64,000 nt of DNA from Pelagimonas varians (GTDB lineage Bacteria > Pseudomonadota > Alphaproteobacteria > Rhodobacterales > Rhodobacteraceae), in assembly GCF_003208435.1 (NCBI RefSeq), contig NZ_QKMF01000009.1:62001-126000 (forward strand). Reading direction: 5' to 3'. The notes under the pieces are model-generated. The model did not search any database and had not been told where the DNA came from. It saw only the letters and a program-made list of their open reading frames with translations. This document shows, one piece after another, positions 17,716 through 27,704 of the stretch; within the stretch, counting starts at the first letter, position 1; each line of letters opens with the position of its first letter. The translations under genes and the position numbers were made by a program.

Positions 17716-18936
17716 TCAGGATCGGTAGTCCGCGTTGATTGCGATGTATTGGTGGGTCAAATCGCAAGTCCACACAGTCGCCGAACCTTGCCCAAGACCG
17801 ATATCCACACGAATGTCTATCTCTGGCTTTTTCATCAAAGCTGCGCCAGAATCTTCGGTGTAGCTGTCTGCAACCCAACCGTTTTCAGCAACCAACACGT
17901 CGCCAAACCGGATAGAAAGCAAATCGCGATCCGCTGCTGCGCCTGATTTGCCAATCGCCATAACGACCCGACCCCAGTTCGGATCCTCGCCGGCGATCGC
18001 GGTTTTCACCAAAGGAGAGTTGGCAATCGCCATGGCGTGTGTCCGTGCATCAGCGTCGGAAGCGGCACCGGAAACGTGAACGGCAACGAACTTGGTAGCA
18101 CCTTCGCCATCACGCACAACCTGATGCGCCAAATCAAGAAAGACGCCATGCAGGGCTTCGGCGAACGCTGCATTACCCGTGACATCGACACCCGACGCGC
18201 CAGTGGCAGCCATGAGCAGCGTGTCTGAGGTCGAAGTATCGCTGTCGACCGTGATGCAGTTGAAGGTCGTGTTGTTCGCGGTACTTACCAATGCCTGGAG
18301 GTCCGCTTGTGCGATCTTGGCATCTGTAAAAACATATACCAGCATCGTCGCCATATCCGGCGCGATCATGCCTGATCCTTTGGCAAATCCTGCAATCCGG
18401 ACGGATTGATCCCCTATGACAACCTCTGCGCAGGACCCTTTTGCAAAGGTATCCGTGGTCATGATCGCTTGCGCCGCCATTTCCATACCGGTCTCGTCCA
18501 AAGCCTGCACCAAATCGCCAACTTTCGAGATAATGCGATCATGCGGCAAACGCTCTCCGATCACGCCGGTGGAAGAGGTGAATACACGAGTTTCTGGCAA
18601 ACCAGTTGCCGCAGCCACAGCGGCGCAAATCGCAGATACGGAGCCATCTCCGGCTTTGCCCGTGAAGGCATTGGAGTTTCCGGAGTTCACAATGATCGCT
18701 GCGCCTTCGTCGCTGGGCAAACTAATTTTTGCCTGACAATCCAGAACATTAGATGAGCGAGTGAGTGAACGGGTAAAAACCCCAGCCACCACCGACCCCG
18801 GATCAAGCTTCGCCAACATAACATCAGTTCGACCTTGATATTTCACCCCGGCAGCAACTGCTGCAAAGCTTGCGCCTTTGATTTCGGGCAGATCAGGAAA
18901 GCTTGGAGGGGCCAGTGGCGATTGGGGCAACGGCAT
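17716..18936 (-). CDS. argJ: Bifunctional glutamate N-acetyltransferase/ornithine acetyltransferase ArgJ
   Basis: Arginine pathway enzyme that recycles acetyl groups from N-acetylornithine to glutamate, and may also make N-acetylglutamate from acetyl-CoA. The 406-residue precursor cuts itself before the threonine in the motif GMIAPDMATMLVYVFTD (near residue 190), which supplies the nucleophile; the upstream oxyanion-hole motif FTSSTGVIGERLP near 117 is present. Length and motifs are standard. Its ATG directly follows the TAA of the isomerase gene, so the two are cotranscribed. Confidence 0.95.
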   Translation of the reverse strand: MPLPQSPLAPPSFPDLPEIKGASFAAVAAGVKYQGRTDVMLAKLDPGSVVAGVFTRSLTRSSNVLDCQAKISLPSDEGAAIIVNSGNSNAFTGKAGDGSVSAICAAVAAATGLPETRVFTSSTGVIGERLPHDRIISKVGDLVQALDETGMEMAAQAIMTTDTFAKGSCAEVVIGDQSVRIAGFAKGSGMIAPDMATMLVYVFTDAKIAQADLQALVSTANNTTFNCITVDSDTSTSDTLLMAATGASGVDVTGNAAFAEALHGVFLDLAHQVVRDGEGATKFVAVHVSGAASDADARTHAMAIANSPLVKTAIAGEDPNWGRVVMAIGKSGAAADRDLLSIRFGDVLVAENGWVADSYTEDSGAALMKKPEIDIRVDIGLGQGSATVWTCDLTHQYIAINADYRS

Positions 18937-19785
18937 TTAGTCCTCCAACATGTCAAGTTTGGACAAGATCGAGGTGTCGACGTCGGCAGGTTTCGTCCGG
19001 GTCACATCTGCGGTGCCGACCATTTCTTCGATCTGTTTGGTCACAACAGTCTGGCGCACCTGCGTTTCAATCGCTTCGCGCACTGTCTCAAGCGCCGGGG
19101 CTTCTTGGATACGGGTCTCGTTCAACTTGATGACATGCCATCCGAACTGGGTTTTGACCGGCCCTGCAATTCCGCCGGCTTCAAGTGTGTCAACCGCATC
19201 CTGGAAGGGAGCAACCATCATACCTTTGGAAAACCAACCAAGCGAGCCGCCATTCGGGCCAGAGGGGCCTGTGGATTTGGTCTGGGCCAGTTCGGCAAAA
19301 TCAACACCTGTGCTCAGCTCGCCAACAATCGCCTGCGCTTCTTCTTCGGTTTCGACCAGAATATGGGAGGCATTGAATTCCAACCCCGCCTCGCCTTGCA
19401 TGTATTCGGCTTTGTAGGCCGCTTGAACGGCGTCCTCTGTCACCGCTTGGTCCGCCATGGCCGCCAAAGCAACCGACGCCATCTGTGTGCGGCGCTCGTT
19501 TTCCAAAGCGAGCCGCACACGTGCAGTTTCATTGGCCAGATCACCCTTGGCCAGAACCTCTTGTTGAACCAGTTGATCCAAAATGCCGTCCCACAACACA
19601 TCATCGGGCAATTGTTGATACTGATCGGGCAGCAGCGCACGTACCATCAACATATGTCCCAATGTGATATCTGTGCCATTTACAGACGCCATGACACTGT
19701 CAACCGTCAGTTCTTCTGATTGTGCTGGCAGGGCAAATGTGATCGCAAGCGCCGCTGCACCCAAAAATCCAAGAGTTTTCGACAT
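18937..19785 (-). CDS. Periplasmic peptidyl-prolyl isomerase, PpiC/parvulin type
   Basis: 282 residues. A signal peptide (1-22, ending LPAQS) targets it to the periplasm. An N-terminal SurA-like helical region is followed by one parvulin domain at about 135-235 (ASHILVETEEEAQAI, GGSLGWFSKGMMVAPFQDA, VKTQFGWHVIKL), with the usual catalytic-fold landmarks. It likely helps outer-membrane or secreted proteins fold. It is divergent from secA across a 173-base gap and is the first gene of isomerase-argJ. Confidence 0.9.
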   Translation of the reverse strand: MSKTLGFLGAAALAITFALPAQSEELTVDSVMASVNGTDITLGHMLMVRALLPDQYQQLPDDVLWDGILDQLVQQEVLAKGDLANETARVRLALENERRTQMASVALAAMADQAVTEDAVQAAYKAEYMQGEAGLEFNASHILVETEEEAQAIVGELSTGVDFAELAQTKSTGPSGPNGGSLGWFSKGMMVAPFQDAVDTLEAGGIAGPVKTQFGWHVIKLNETRIQEAPALETVREAIETQVRQTVVTKQIEEMVGTADVTRTKPADVDTSILSKLDMLED

Positions 19786-19958
19786 CGTTTTTGTCCTTCA
19801 AGACTGGCCGCGGCTGTCGCGGCGTTGACACTGCATTGCCCGCCCCTTACATGCCATTAGGGCTTTGTTTAGGCCGGTCGTTTCCACCGTAATATGGGCT
19901 GTACGCGCGCCGGGCAAGCAGATGCCGACAGTCGTTAGATGAAACAGGTAGATCAGGC

Positions 19959-22670
19959 ATGTTTGGAAAAATCGCGCGGAAGGTCTTCGGTACTCCGAAT
20001 GACCGTAAGATCAAGGCCACCCGACCGCTGGTGCAGCAGATCAACGCGCTGGAGGCCGAGTTTGAAAAACTGGGTGATGCCGGCCTGATCGAAAAGACAG
20101 AAGAATTCAGGAAACGTGTCGCCGATGGCGAATCGTTGGATTCTCTTTTACCCGAAGCCTTTGCCAACTGCCGCGAGGCCGCCAAGCGCGCCTTGGGACT
20201 GCGTGCTTTTGATGTGCAGCTGATGGGCGGGATCTTCCTGCATCAAGGCAATATCTCGGAAATGAAAACCGGTGAGGGCAAGACCCTCATGGCCACCTTT
20301 GCCGCCTATTTGAACGCTTTGACCGGGCGCGGCGTGCATGTTGTGACGGTAAACGACTATCTGGCCCGCCGTGATGCGGATTGGATGAGCAAAGTTTACG
20401 GTGCCTTAGGGCTGACCACTGGCGTTGTCTATCCACGTCAGGAAGATGGCGAGAAGAAAGAGGCCTACGCCTCAGACATCACCTATGCCACCAACAATGA
20501 GCTGGGGTTTGACTATCTGCGCGACAATATGAAATCTGAACTCGATCAGATTTATCAGCGCGACCACTATTTCGCTATCGTTGACGAAGTCGATTCAATC
20601 CTTGTTGACGAAGCGCGGACACCGCTGATTATTTCCGGCCCTGCCGAAGATCGATCAGAAATGTATGTCCAGATCGACAAGTTGATCCCGGATCTGGACC
20701 CTGACCACTATACCGTCGATGAAAAGACCCGAAACGTGACCTTCACGGATGAAGGCAACGAATTTCTGGAACAGCATCTTCAGGCCCGCGGCATTTTGCC
20801 CGAAGGTCAATCGCTTTATGATCCGGAATCGACGACGATTGTTCATCACGTGAATCAAGGCCTGCGCGCTCATGTGCTATTCACAAAGGACAAAGACTAC
20901 ATTGTCCGTGACCGCGAAGTTGTCCTGATCGACGAATTCACCGGTCGCATGATGGCCGGCCGCCGCTTGTCCGAGGGCTTGCATCAAGCGATCGAAGCCA
21001 AAGAAAACTGTGACATTCAGGCCGAGAACGTCACGCTGGCATCGGTAACCTTTCAAAACTACTTCCGCCTGTATGACAAGCTGGGCGGTATGACAGGTAC
21101 GGCTGCAACGGAAGCCGAAGAATTCGCTGAAATCTATGGCCTCGGTGTTGTCGAAGTGCCAACCAACCGCCCAATCGCCCGTGTCGATGAAGACGACAAA
21201 GTCTACCGCACCGCGCGCGAGAAGTTTGAAGCCATCGTGGAAGAGGTCAAAATCGCCCATGAGAAGGGCCAGCCGGTTCTTGTCGGCACGACCTCAATCG
21301 AGAAGTCGGAAATGCTGAGCAATTTGCTCAAAGACGCCGGTTTGCCGCACAATGTCTTGAACGCGCGCCAGCACGAACAAGAAGCCCAGATTGTTGCCGA
21401 TGCAGGCAAGCGCGGAGCGGTGACCATCGCGACCAACATGGCTGGCCGCGGCACGGACATCAAATTGGGCGGGAACGTTGACTTTACCGTCATGGAAGCA
21501 ATCGCGGCTGACCCCGAAGGTGACCCCGAAGCTATCCGTACACGAATTGAAGAAGAGCACAAAACCGACGAAGCGGCCGTCAAAGAGGCCGGTGGCCTTT
21601 ATGTCTTGGCGACAGAACGTCACGAAAGCCGCCGCATCGACAACCAGTTGCGCGGCCGCTCGGGCCGTCAGGGTGACCCGGGCCGGTCTTCTTTCTTCTT
21701 GAGCCTAGAAGATGACCTAATGCGCATCTTTGGTTCTGAACGCTTGGAAAAAGTGCTGTCGACTCTGGGCATGAAAGAAGGCGAAGCAATTGTTCACCCG
21801 TGGGTAAACAAATCGCTGGAGCGCGCTCAGGCCAAGGTCGAAGGTCGCAATTTTGACATCCGCAAGCAGCTGTTGAAATTCGACGATGTGATGAACGATC
21901 AGCGTAAAGTGATCTTTTCCCAGCGCCGCGAGATCATGGAAGCCGAGGATCTTTCGGAAATCGTGCAAGATATGCGCACCGATGTGATCGACGAACTGGT
22001 CGATATTTATGCACCTGCAAAGTCATATGCCGAACAGTGGGACATGCCGGGGCTATATGCCGCGAGTATTGAAAAACTGGGTGTTGATCTGCCGATTATT
22101 GCATGGGCCGACGAAGACGGCGTGGATCAAACTGTGATCCGCGAACGTTTGGAAGAAGCAACCGACAAGGCAATGGCCGAAAAAGCCGAGGCCTTTGGCC
22201 CGACAATCATGCGCCAGATTGAAAAGCAGTTCTTGCTGAATACCATCGACGGCAAATGGCGTGAGCATCTCCTGACTCTTGAGCACTTGCGGTCAGTTGT
22301 TGGGTTCCGTGGCTATGCCCAGCGTGACCCGCTGAACGAATACAAGACCGAAGCCTTTCAATTGTTTGAAAATCTTCTTGATGGTTTGCGCGAAACTGTG
22401 ACGACTCAGCTGTCTCAAGTGCGCCCGATGAACGAAGAAGAGCGCGCCGCAATGATTGCCCAGGAAGAACAGCGGCAAAAAATGGCGCAGATGATGCAAC
22501 AACAGTTGGCCCAGCAATCGGCAACACCTGACGCCACTTCCGCTGAACGCGTCCCATTGATTGCAGGTTTTGACGAAACCGATCCGGCAACGTGGGGCAA
22601 TCCCGGCCGGAATGATGCATGCCCCTGCGGCTCTGGTGACAAATTCAAACACTGCCACGGGAAAATTTAG
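19959..22670 (+). CDS. secA: Preprotein translocase ATPase SecA
   Basis: Motor that pushes preproteins through SecYEG. 903 residues with Walker [10 protein letters not shown] near 102, the DEAD-type [15 protein letters not shown] near 208, the second nucleotide fold ([10 protein letters not shown] near 443; [15 protein letters not shown] near 491; [13 protein letters not shown] near 563), and the C-terminal zinc-binding tail [13 protein letters not shown] near 886. Complete and standard. Its divergent neighbour is a periplasmic folding factor, which fits the secretion theme. Confidence 0.98.
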   Translation: MFGKIARKVFGTPNDRKIKATRPLVQQINALEAEFEKLGDAGLIEKTEEFRKRVADGESLDSLLPEAFANCREAAKRALGLRAFDVQLMGGIFLHQGNISEMKTGEGKTLMATFAAYLNALTGRGVHVVTVNDYLARRDADWMSKVYGALGLTTGVVYPRQEDGEKKEAYASDITYATNNELGFDYLRDNMKSELDQIYQRDHYFAIVDEVDSILVDEARTPLIISGPAEDRSEMYVQIDKLIPDLDPDHYTVDEKTRNVTFTDEGNEFLEQHLQARGILPEGQSLYDPESTTIVHHVNQGLRAHVLFTKDKDYIVRDREVVLIDEFTGRMMAGRRLSEGLHQAIEAKENCDIQAENVTLASVTFQNYFRLYDKLGGMTGTAATEAEEFAEIYGLGVVEVPTNRPIARVDEDDKVYRTAREKFEAIVEEVKIAHEKGQPVLVGTTSIEKSEMLSNLLKDAGLPHNVLNARQHEQEAQIVADAGKRGAVTIATNMAGRGTDIKLGGNVDFTVMEAIAADPEGDPEAIRTRIEEEHKTDEAAVKEAGGLYVLATERHESRRIDNQLRGRSGRQGDPGRSSFFLSLEDDLMRIFGSERLEKVLSTLGMKEGEAIVHPWVNKSLERAQAKVEGRNFDIRKQLLKFDDVMNDQRKVIFSQRREIMEAEDLSEIVQDMRTDVIDELVDIYAPAKSYAEQWDMPGLYAASIEKLGVDLPIIAWADEDGVDQTVIRERLEEATDKAMAEKAEAFGPTIMRQIEKQFLLNTIDGKWREHLLTLEHLRSVVGFRGYAQRDPLNEYKTEAFQLFENLLDGLRETVTTQLSQVRPMNEEERAAMIAQEEQRQKMAQMMQQQLAQQSATPDATSAERVPLIAGFDETDPATWGNPGRNDACPCGSGDKFKHCHGKI

Positions 22671-22960
22671 ACTTGCGCAGCTCTGAGCGACCAGTGCGGG
22701 CATTTGCTGATGCTTATAGGCAACAGCAAATGCCCGCACGCGCGGCTCCTTGAATGTAACGGTGCCGCATAGACAAGCCACCCGGCTGGCGAAAACAACC
22801 AATGGTTTCGCTGCCAGACTGCAGCATTTTCCTTGATGCATCAAAGGACACAATCGACAGATTGTTGCCGATAAATGCCCCAATGACTCCGCCGCGGTGC
22901 CCCAGACCTGCCACGTTTCCCTGCCAAATTCCCCTTGATCTTAACAGACGGGAGGCCAAC
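22671..22960. other. Intergenic gap with a perfect 16-base inverted repeat
   Basis: The gap after secA contains the arm GTGCGGGCATTTGCTG at 22694-22709 and its exact complement at 22724-22739 around a 14-base loop. The stem lies 24 bases past the secA stop and lacks a T-tract. The remaining ~220 bases should hold the promoter of the next gene; no gene is seen. Confidence 0.6.
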
Positions 22961-23932
22961 ATGGCGCGTCTCAAAAGCTACCTATTGGCCGGTACGACCT
23001 TGGTTTGCGCCTTGGGAATCGGCTATGTAATGCAGTTTGGCTTTGGTCTTCCAGGCCAGTCCAACACTGCACAGTCAACGGTTTTGGAAGTTTCGGATAT
23101 CACCGATGTTTCCTCTACAGCGGTGCTTCCCATGCCGCCGTCTGATTTGCAATTCGACCTGAACATGCCCAGCCCCAAAGTTATATTGGCTGCAGCCGAC
23201 AGCGGCCTTGCCGTAACCGATCTTCCTCAGGACAATGCTGAAAACGGATTTGACTGCCAGATATCCATGCAGGCGACGCCGGCCGCGGGGGCGATGGTCA
23301 ATCTCGCTTTGACATCGGCATGCAACGCAAGTGAACGGGTGACCATACATCATCAGGGTATGCTCTTCACCGAAGTTATGCAGCCTGACGGGACATTAAA
23401 ACTAAGCGTGCCTGCCCTAGATGAAAACGCAGTGTTCATGGCATCCTTTGCCAATGGAGACGGAGCTATGGCGGTTACCACGGTCACATCCCTGCCCTTC
23501 TATGATCGTGTCGTTCTGCAATGGAAAGGCAACGCGGGGCTTCAATTGCACGCTTTGGAATTTGACGCCGCGTACTTTGCCGAAGGTCATGTCTGGGCCG
23601 CAGCAGGTGGAGACTTGGCAGCCGCAGCGAACGGCGAGGGTGGATTTTTAGTGCGGTTGGGACAAACGGATGCACCGGACGCCCTACTTGCTGAAGTTTA
23701 CTCCTTTCCGCGCGGAACTGCGAAACGAGCAGGGGAAATTACGCTATCGGTTGAGGCCGAAGTGACGACTCTGAATTGCGCGACCCAAGTTGAAGCGCAA
23801 ACTTTTGAACTGACCGGCGAATTCGGGTTGCGCGTTCGCGACATGTCGTTGGAAATTCCGACCTGTGACAGCACGGGTGACTTTCTTGTGTTGAATAATC
23901 TGGTGCAAAACCTGACAATCGCTGCAAGGTAA
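22961..23932 (+). CDS. Conserved envelope protein of unknown function
   Basis: 323 residues with an N-terminal hydrophobic helix (about 7-27) that could be an uncleaved anchor or a signal peptide, followed by a soluble domain outside the cytoplasm. The soluble part is rich in beta-type alternation and carries four cysteines in two widely spaced pairs (FDCQISM, SACNASE, LNCATQ, PTCDSTG). The start is set by GGGAGG about five bases before the ATG; the frame is open further upstream without a site. The next gene begins 34 bases on and is also an envelope protein, so the two probably form an operon. I do not recognise a characterised family. Confidence 0.75.
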   Translation: MARLKSYLLAGTTLVCALGIGYVMQFGFGLPGQSNTAQSTVLEVSDITDVSSTAVLPMPPSDLQFDLNMPSPKVILAAADSGLAVTDLPQDNAENGFDCQISMQATPAAGAMVNLALTSACNASERVTIHHQGMLFTEVMQPDGTLKLSVPALDENAVFMASFANGDGAMAVTTVTSLPFYDRVVLQWKGNAGLQLHALEFDAAYFAEGHVWAAAGGDLAAAANGEGGFLVRLGQTDAPDALLAEVYSFPRGTAKRAGEITLSVEAEVTTLNCATQVEAQTFELTGEFGLRVRDMSLEIPTCDSTGDFLVLNNLVQNLTIAAR

Positions 23933-23966
23933 TTCGCAGCGTAGCTGGACCGGGTCAGGACAAGAC

Positions 23967-25526
23967 ATGCACATTTGGCGTGCGGCGTCGATCGCCGCAC
24001 TTTTCTTATTCGGCTTTGTGGCCTCGGCCATTGCACAAGACATAACCTTGCGGTCTCGGGATGGCTCAATAGAACTCACAGGGACGCTGCTCGGGTTTGA
24101 TGGCGAGTTCTATCGGATAGGGACCAAGTTTGGCGACCTGACCATGGACAGCTCTGGAGTTCTTTGTGAGGGCCCTAGCTGCCCGTCATTGACCGACTAT
24201 GTCGCTGAACTCTCAATATCGGGGTCGGCGACAATTGGATCGGTTCTGATGCCGGCCCTGTTGGAATCTTTTGCCCTGCGCAATGGCCTTAGCACCACTC
24301 GAAACGTCGTGGACGACACCCATTTCACCTATGTCCTCAAGGATCTACGCAGCGCAAAGGTCGTTGGTAGATTCCTATTCCGCGTTACCAACACCGACGA
24401 AGGCTTTGCCGATCTTCTTGCGGATGAAACAGATATTGTGATGGCGCTACGCGAAATCCGTCCTGCCGAAGTGGCACTTGCCCGCGAAGCGGGTTTGGGC
24501 AAACTGGACGAACAAAATCGTGCCCGTGTTCTGGCCTTGGACGCTTTGGTTCCCATCGTTGCCGCCAACAACCCCGTTGACTCAATCTCTTTGGCAGACT
24601 TGGCGCGGGTGTTGTCCGGTAGGCTAACCAACTGGCGTGAATTGGGCGGACCGGATGCACCGGTCACAGTGCACTTGCGCGGGGCAAGTTCTGGCTTGGC
24701 GCAAGGGTTGGAAGATCGGGTGCTGAGACCAGCAAGAACAAAACTGCGCGTCGATTCCATCCGTCATGCAACCAACAGTGCTCTGGCTGTCGCCGTGTCG
24801 CGCGATCCGTTTGGCCTTGGGGTTGCCAGCTTTTCGGAGATAGGAAACGCGAAGCCCTTGGTTCTAGATGGCGTTTGCGGCTTCGAGGTGCGGGCCGCTC
24901 GCCGGTCCATCAAAACAGAGGACTACCCGCTTACAGCTCCAATGTTTTTATATTTGCCTGCACGCCGATTGCCTGCCTTGGCGCGTGAATTTTTATCCTT
25001 CACCCGCACCCCGCCTGCCCAGATCGTAATTCGCCGAGCGGGATTTGTAGACCAAGCACCAGAAGAAGTTCCCTTGGACCTACAGGGGAACCGCTTTGCC
25101 AATGCGATTTCTGTCACGACGGATTTAGACTCACTCGACGAATTGAAGCGTATGACAGAAACCCTGTCTCAAATGCGCCGCCTGACCACTTCCTTTCGGT
25201 TCGAGACGGGCTCGACCGGATTAGATGCACAGTCGCGTTCAAATGTGCAGCAGTTGGCCCGCTCACTCGAAGGGGGCATCTACGACGGACGCAAGCTCGT
25301 CTTTGTCGGGTTTTCAGATGGGGTTGGGCCGGCCAATGGAAATCTCCAGATTGCCAAAAAACGGGCCGACGCGGTTCGCCGCGCTGTTGAACAGGCCGCG
25401 GAAACAGCTGATCTAAACCGGATAGAAATCACCACCGATGCCTTTGGAGAAGCGATGCCCATGGCCTGTGATGACACTTCGTGGGGGCGACAAGTGAACA
25501 GACGGGTTGAGGTTTGGCTGCGTTAA
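23967..25526 (+). CDS. Periplasmic PstS-like binding domain fused to an OmpA-type peptidoglycan-binding domain
   Basis: 519 residues. Signal peptide at 1-23 (ending ASAIA). Residues about 25-75 form an extra N-terminal segment with a Cys pair (VLCEGPSCPS). Residues about 80-350 resemble PstS-type phosphate-binding proteins (SGSATIGSVLMPALLESFA; then GRLTNWRELGG, which matches the TNW signature; then the RGASSG loop). Residues about 400-519 are an OmpA C-terminal domain (FRFETGSTGLDAQSRSN, VFVGFSDGVGPANGNLQIAKKRA, GRQVNRRVEVWL). The fusion would hold an anion sensor or buffer against the cell wall. No Pst transporter genes are nearby, so transport is not implied. Confidence 0.85.
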   Translation: MHIWRAASIAALFLFGFVASAIAQDITLRSRDGSIELTGTLLGFDGEFYRIGTKFGDLTMDSSGVLCEGPSCPSLTDYVAELSISGSATIGSVLMPALLESFALRNGLSTTRNVVDDTHFTYVLKDLRSAKVVGRFLFRVTNTDEGFADLLADETDIVMALREIRPAEVALAREAGLGKLDEQNRARVLALDALVPIVAANNPVDSISLADLARVLSGRLTNWRELGGPDAPVTVHLRGASSGLAQGLEDRVLRPARTKLRVDSIRHATNSALAVAVSRDPFGLGVASFSEIGNAKPLVLDGVCGFEVRAARRSIKTEDYPLTAPMFLYLPARRLPALAREFLSFTRTPPAQIVIRRAGFVDQAPEEVPLDLQGNRFANAISVTTDLDSLDELKRMTETLSQMRRLTTSFRFETGSTGLDAQSRSNVQQLARSLEGGIYDGRKLVFVGFSDGVGPANGNLQIAKKRADAVRRAVEQAAETADLNRIEITTDAFGEAMPMACDDTSWGRQVNRRVEVWLR

Positions 25527-25554
25527 AGGCTTGGCCAACAGAACAAAGGTCCCG

Positions 25555-26319
25555 TTAAAGCAAACCTTCAGCCTTAAAGCTTAGTTCCTGTGACATTCCG
25601 ATAATTAGATGGTCGTGCAGTGTGATACCCATTGTGTCCGCCGCCAGTTGAATTTGCTGTGTCATATCGATGTCTGCGTCGCTTGGCGTAGGATCACCGG
25701 ACGGATGATTGTGAACAAGGATCATTGCCGTGGCGTTTAATTCAAGCGCGCGTTTGACCACCTCGCGGGGGTAGACCGGCACATGGTCAACGGTCCCTTT
25801 GGCCTGTGCTTCGTCCGCAATCAAAACGTTCTTTCGATCCAGATAGAGCACCCGAAACTGCTCGATTTCGCCATGGGCCATCGCTGTTTGGCAATAGTCC
25901 AGCAGGGCGTCCCAACTGCTCACAACATGTTTCTTGAGGACTTTGGCCTGAGCCAATCGATGCGCAGCCGCTTCCACAATCTTTAACTCTGTAACCACAG
26001 CCTCACCGACACCGGAAATGTTCCGCAATCGCGCGGCGGGCGCTGACATCACCCGATTAAAGTCACCGAATTCTTCCAGTAGGTGGCGGGCAAGCGGTTT
26101 CACGTCACGGCGCGGTATCGCACGAAACAGCACCAGTTCCAGAAGCTCGTAATCCGGCAACGCCGCCGCACCGCCAACCATGAATCGCTCTCGCAGTCGT
26201 GCCCGATGGTCCTTGATGTAGGATGGCAGGGCCTTGGCTTTGGTCGAAACCTGGCCAACTGCTTCGTCCAAATCGAACAATGCAGCTTGAGAATCGGAAA
26301 AATGTGGGCCTCTGGTCAT
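25555..26319 (-). CDS. radC: RadC family JAMM-motif protein
   Basis: 254 residues from the ATG at 26319; an in-frame ATG at 26391 would add 24 residues but lies against the T-tract of the dnaJ terminator, so the shorter form is preferred with moderate certainty. A UPF0758-type N-terminal helix-hairpin-helix region (LRNISGVGEAVVTEL) precedes the C-terminal metalloprotease-like domain with the full JAMM signature HNHPSGDPTPSDADID. Ligands H, H and D are all present. RadC proteins were once linked to DNA repair, but their role is not settled. Downstream of dnaK-dnaJ in the same direction. Confidence 0.85.
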   Translation of the reverse strand: MTRGPHFSDSQAALFDLDEAVGQVSTKAKALPSYIKDHRARLRERFMVGGAAALPDYELLELVLFRAIPRRDVKPLARHLLEEFGDFNRVMSAPAARLRNISGVGEAVVTELKIVEAAAHRLAQAKVLKKHVVSSWDALLDYCQTAMAHGEIEQFRVLYLDRKNVLIADEAQAKGTVDHVPVYPREVVKRALELNATAMILVHNHPSGDPTPSDADIDMTQQIQLAADTMGITLHDHLIIGMSQELSFKAEGLL

Positions 26320-26392
26320 GCTGATACGTTGCGCGCACTTGGTAAATGAGCCGTTAACATAGCCAAAATGTTTAACTGTCTTCGCAGCCATT

Positions 26393-26422
26393 TACAAAAA
26401 CGGCACCCAGTGGGTGCCGTTC
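26393..26422 (-). terminator. Intrinsic terminator of dnaK-dnaJ
   Basis: On the minus strand the stem AACGGCACCC-ACT-GGGTGCCGTT (26399-26421) is followed by TTTGT. It lies 38 bases past the dnaJ stop. Confidence 0.85.
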
Positions 26423-26458
26423 TCTTGTACAAATTTGAGGTGTTGGTTCAGCAGGCAA

Positions 26459-27613
26459 TCAACCCTTCATCGAGTCCCAGAAGTTTTTGACCGACGAAAA
26501 GAAGCTTGAGGATTCAGGGTTATTGTCTTCGCTCAGGCCTTCAAACTCCTTGAGCAATTCCTTTTGCCTTGATGACAAGTTTACCGGTGTTTCGACAGCC
26601 AGTTCAATAAACATGTCTCCGACACCGCCACCACGCAAAGCTGGCATTCCTTTGCCGCGTAGACGCATTTGACGGCCAGACTGGCTGCCAGACGGGATTT
26701 TCACACGGCTTCGGCCGCCATCGATGGTCGGAACTTCAATATCGCCGCCCAAAGCCGCCGATGTCATCGAAACCGGAACACGGCAATGCAACTCAGTGCC
26801 TTCACGCTCAAAGATTTTGTGCGCATTCACCTCGATGAAGATATACAAGTCGCCCGGAGGACCACCGCGCATGCCTGCTTCGCCTTCGCCTGCAAGGCGA
26901 ATACGGGTGCCAGTTTCGACCCCGGCAGGAATATTAACTGACAAAGAGCGCTCTTTTTGAACGCGGCCATTGCCTGCGCATGATTTGCATGGGTTTTTGA
27001 TGATCTGACCAAGGCCAGAACAGGTCGGGCAGGCCCGTTCAACGGTGAAGAACCCCTGTGTCGCACGCACCTTGCCCATGCCAGAGCAGGTCGGGCACGT
27101 CGTTGGTTCTGCACCACCTTCAGCCCCGGACCCGTGACATTCATCACACTGGATCGAAGTTGGCACATTGATCGTTTTCTGCAAACCGGCAAAGGCTTCT
27201 TCAAGGGTCAAGCGCAGGTTGTAGCGTAGATCCGATCCGCGCGACGCACGGGGACGTCCGCCGCCGCCACGCTGTCCGCCCATGAAATCGCCGAACAAAT
27301 CGTCAAACACATCCGAAAATGCGCTGCCGAAATCGCCTTGTCCGCCACCACCAAAGCCACCGGGGCGGCCTCCGCCACCCATGCCGCCTTCAAAGGCTGC
27401 ATGGCCATAACGGTCGTAGGCCGCTTTTTTCTCGGGATCTTTGAGGACTTCATAGGCCTCATTGATCTCTTTGAACTGTGCCTCTGCATTCGGATTGTCC
27501 GAATTGCGGTCTGGATGCAGTTCCTTAGCCTTGGTACGATAGGCTTTCTTTAGCTCGTCCGCAGATGCCCCTTTAGAGGCCCCTAGCAGGTCGTAATAAT
27601 CACTTTTGGACAT
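26459..27613 (-). CDS. dnaJ: Chaperone DnaJ
   Basis: Hsp40 co-chaperone that delivers substrates to DnaK and stimulates its ATPase. 384 residues: J domain with HPD near residue 33, a Gly/Phe-rich linker (75-130), four CXXCXGXG zinc repeats ([32 protein letters not shown]) at about 145-210, and C-terminal substrate-binding barrels. A GGAGG site precedes the ATG. It follows dnaK after 91 bases containing a terminator-like stem. Confidence 0.97.
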   Translation of the reverse strand: MSKSDYYDLLGASKGASADELKKAYRTKAKELHPDRNSDNPNAEAQFKEINEAYEVLKDPEKKAAYDRYGHAAFEGGMGGGGRPGGFGGGGQGDFGSAFSDVFDDLFGDFMGGQRGGGGRPRASRGSDLRYNLRLTLEEAFAGLQKTINVPTSIQCDECHGSGAEGGAEPTTCPTCSGMGKVRATQGFFTVERACPTCSGLGQIIKNPCKSCAGNGRVQKERSLSVNIPAGVETGTRIRLAGEGEAGMRGGPPGDLYIFIEVNAHKIFEREGTELHCRVPVSMTSAALGGDIEVPTIDGGRSRVKIPSGSQSGRQMRLRGKGMPALRGGGVGDMFIELAVETPVNLSSRQKELLKEFEGLSEDNNPESSSFFSSVKNFWDSMKG

Positions 27614-27637
27614 CCAAGTCCTCCTTTCCAGGAAAGG

Positions 27638-27685
27638 AAAAAGGGCCAGCCCAGTCCCACAGAGTGTAACCGGACCGGCCCCCGA
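27638..27685 (-). terminator. Attenuator-like stem between dnaK and dnaJ
   Basis: On the minus strand GGGCCGGTCC pairs imperfectly with GGACTGGGCTGGCCC and is followed by TTTTTCC. It could reduce read-through into dnaJ or mark a processing site. Confidence 0.5.
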
Positions 27686-27704
27686 TCAGTGTTCCAAACC
27701 GGTA

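Noticed and set aside
22714-22974. An 86-codon minus-strand frame between secA and the next gene
   Set aside because: It runs through the long inverted repeat and the upstream signals of the 22961 gene; the product has no recognisable pattern.
26320-26391. 24-residue longer N-terminus for radC
   Set aside because: The upstream ATG abuts the dnaJ terminator's T-tract, lacks a Shine-Dalgarno site and the added sequence has intergenic composition; kept only as an alternative.
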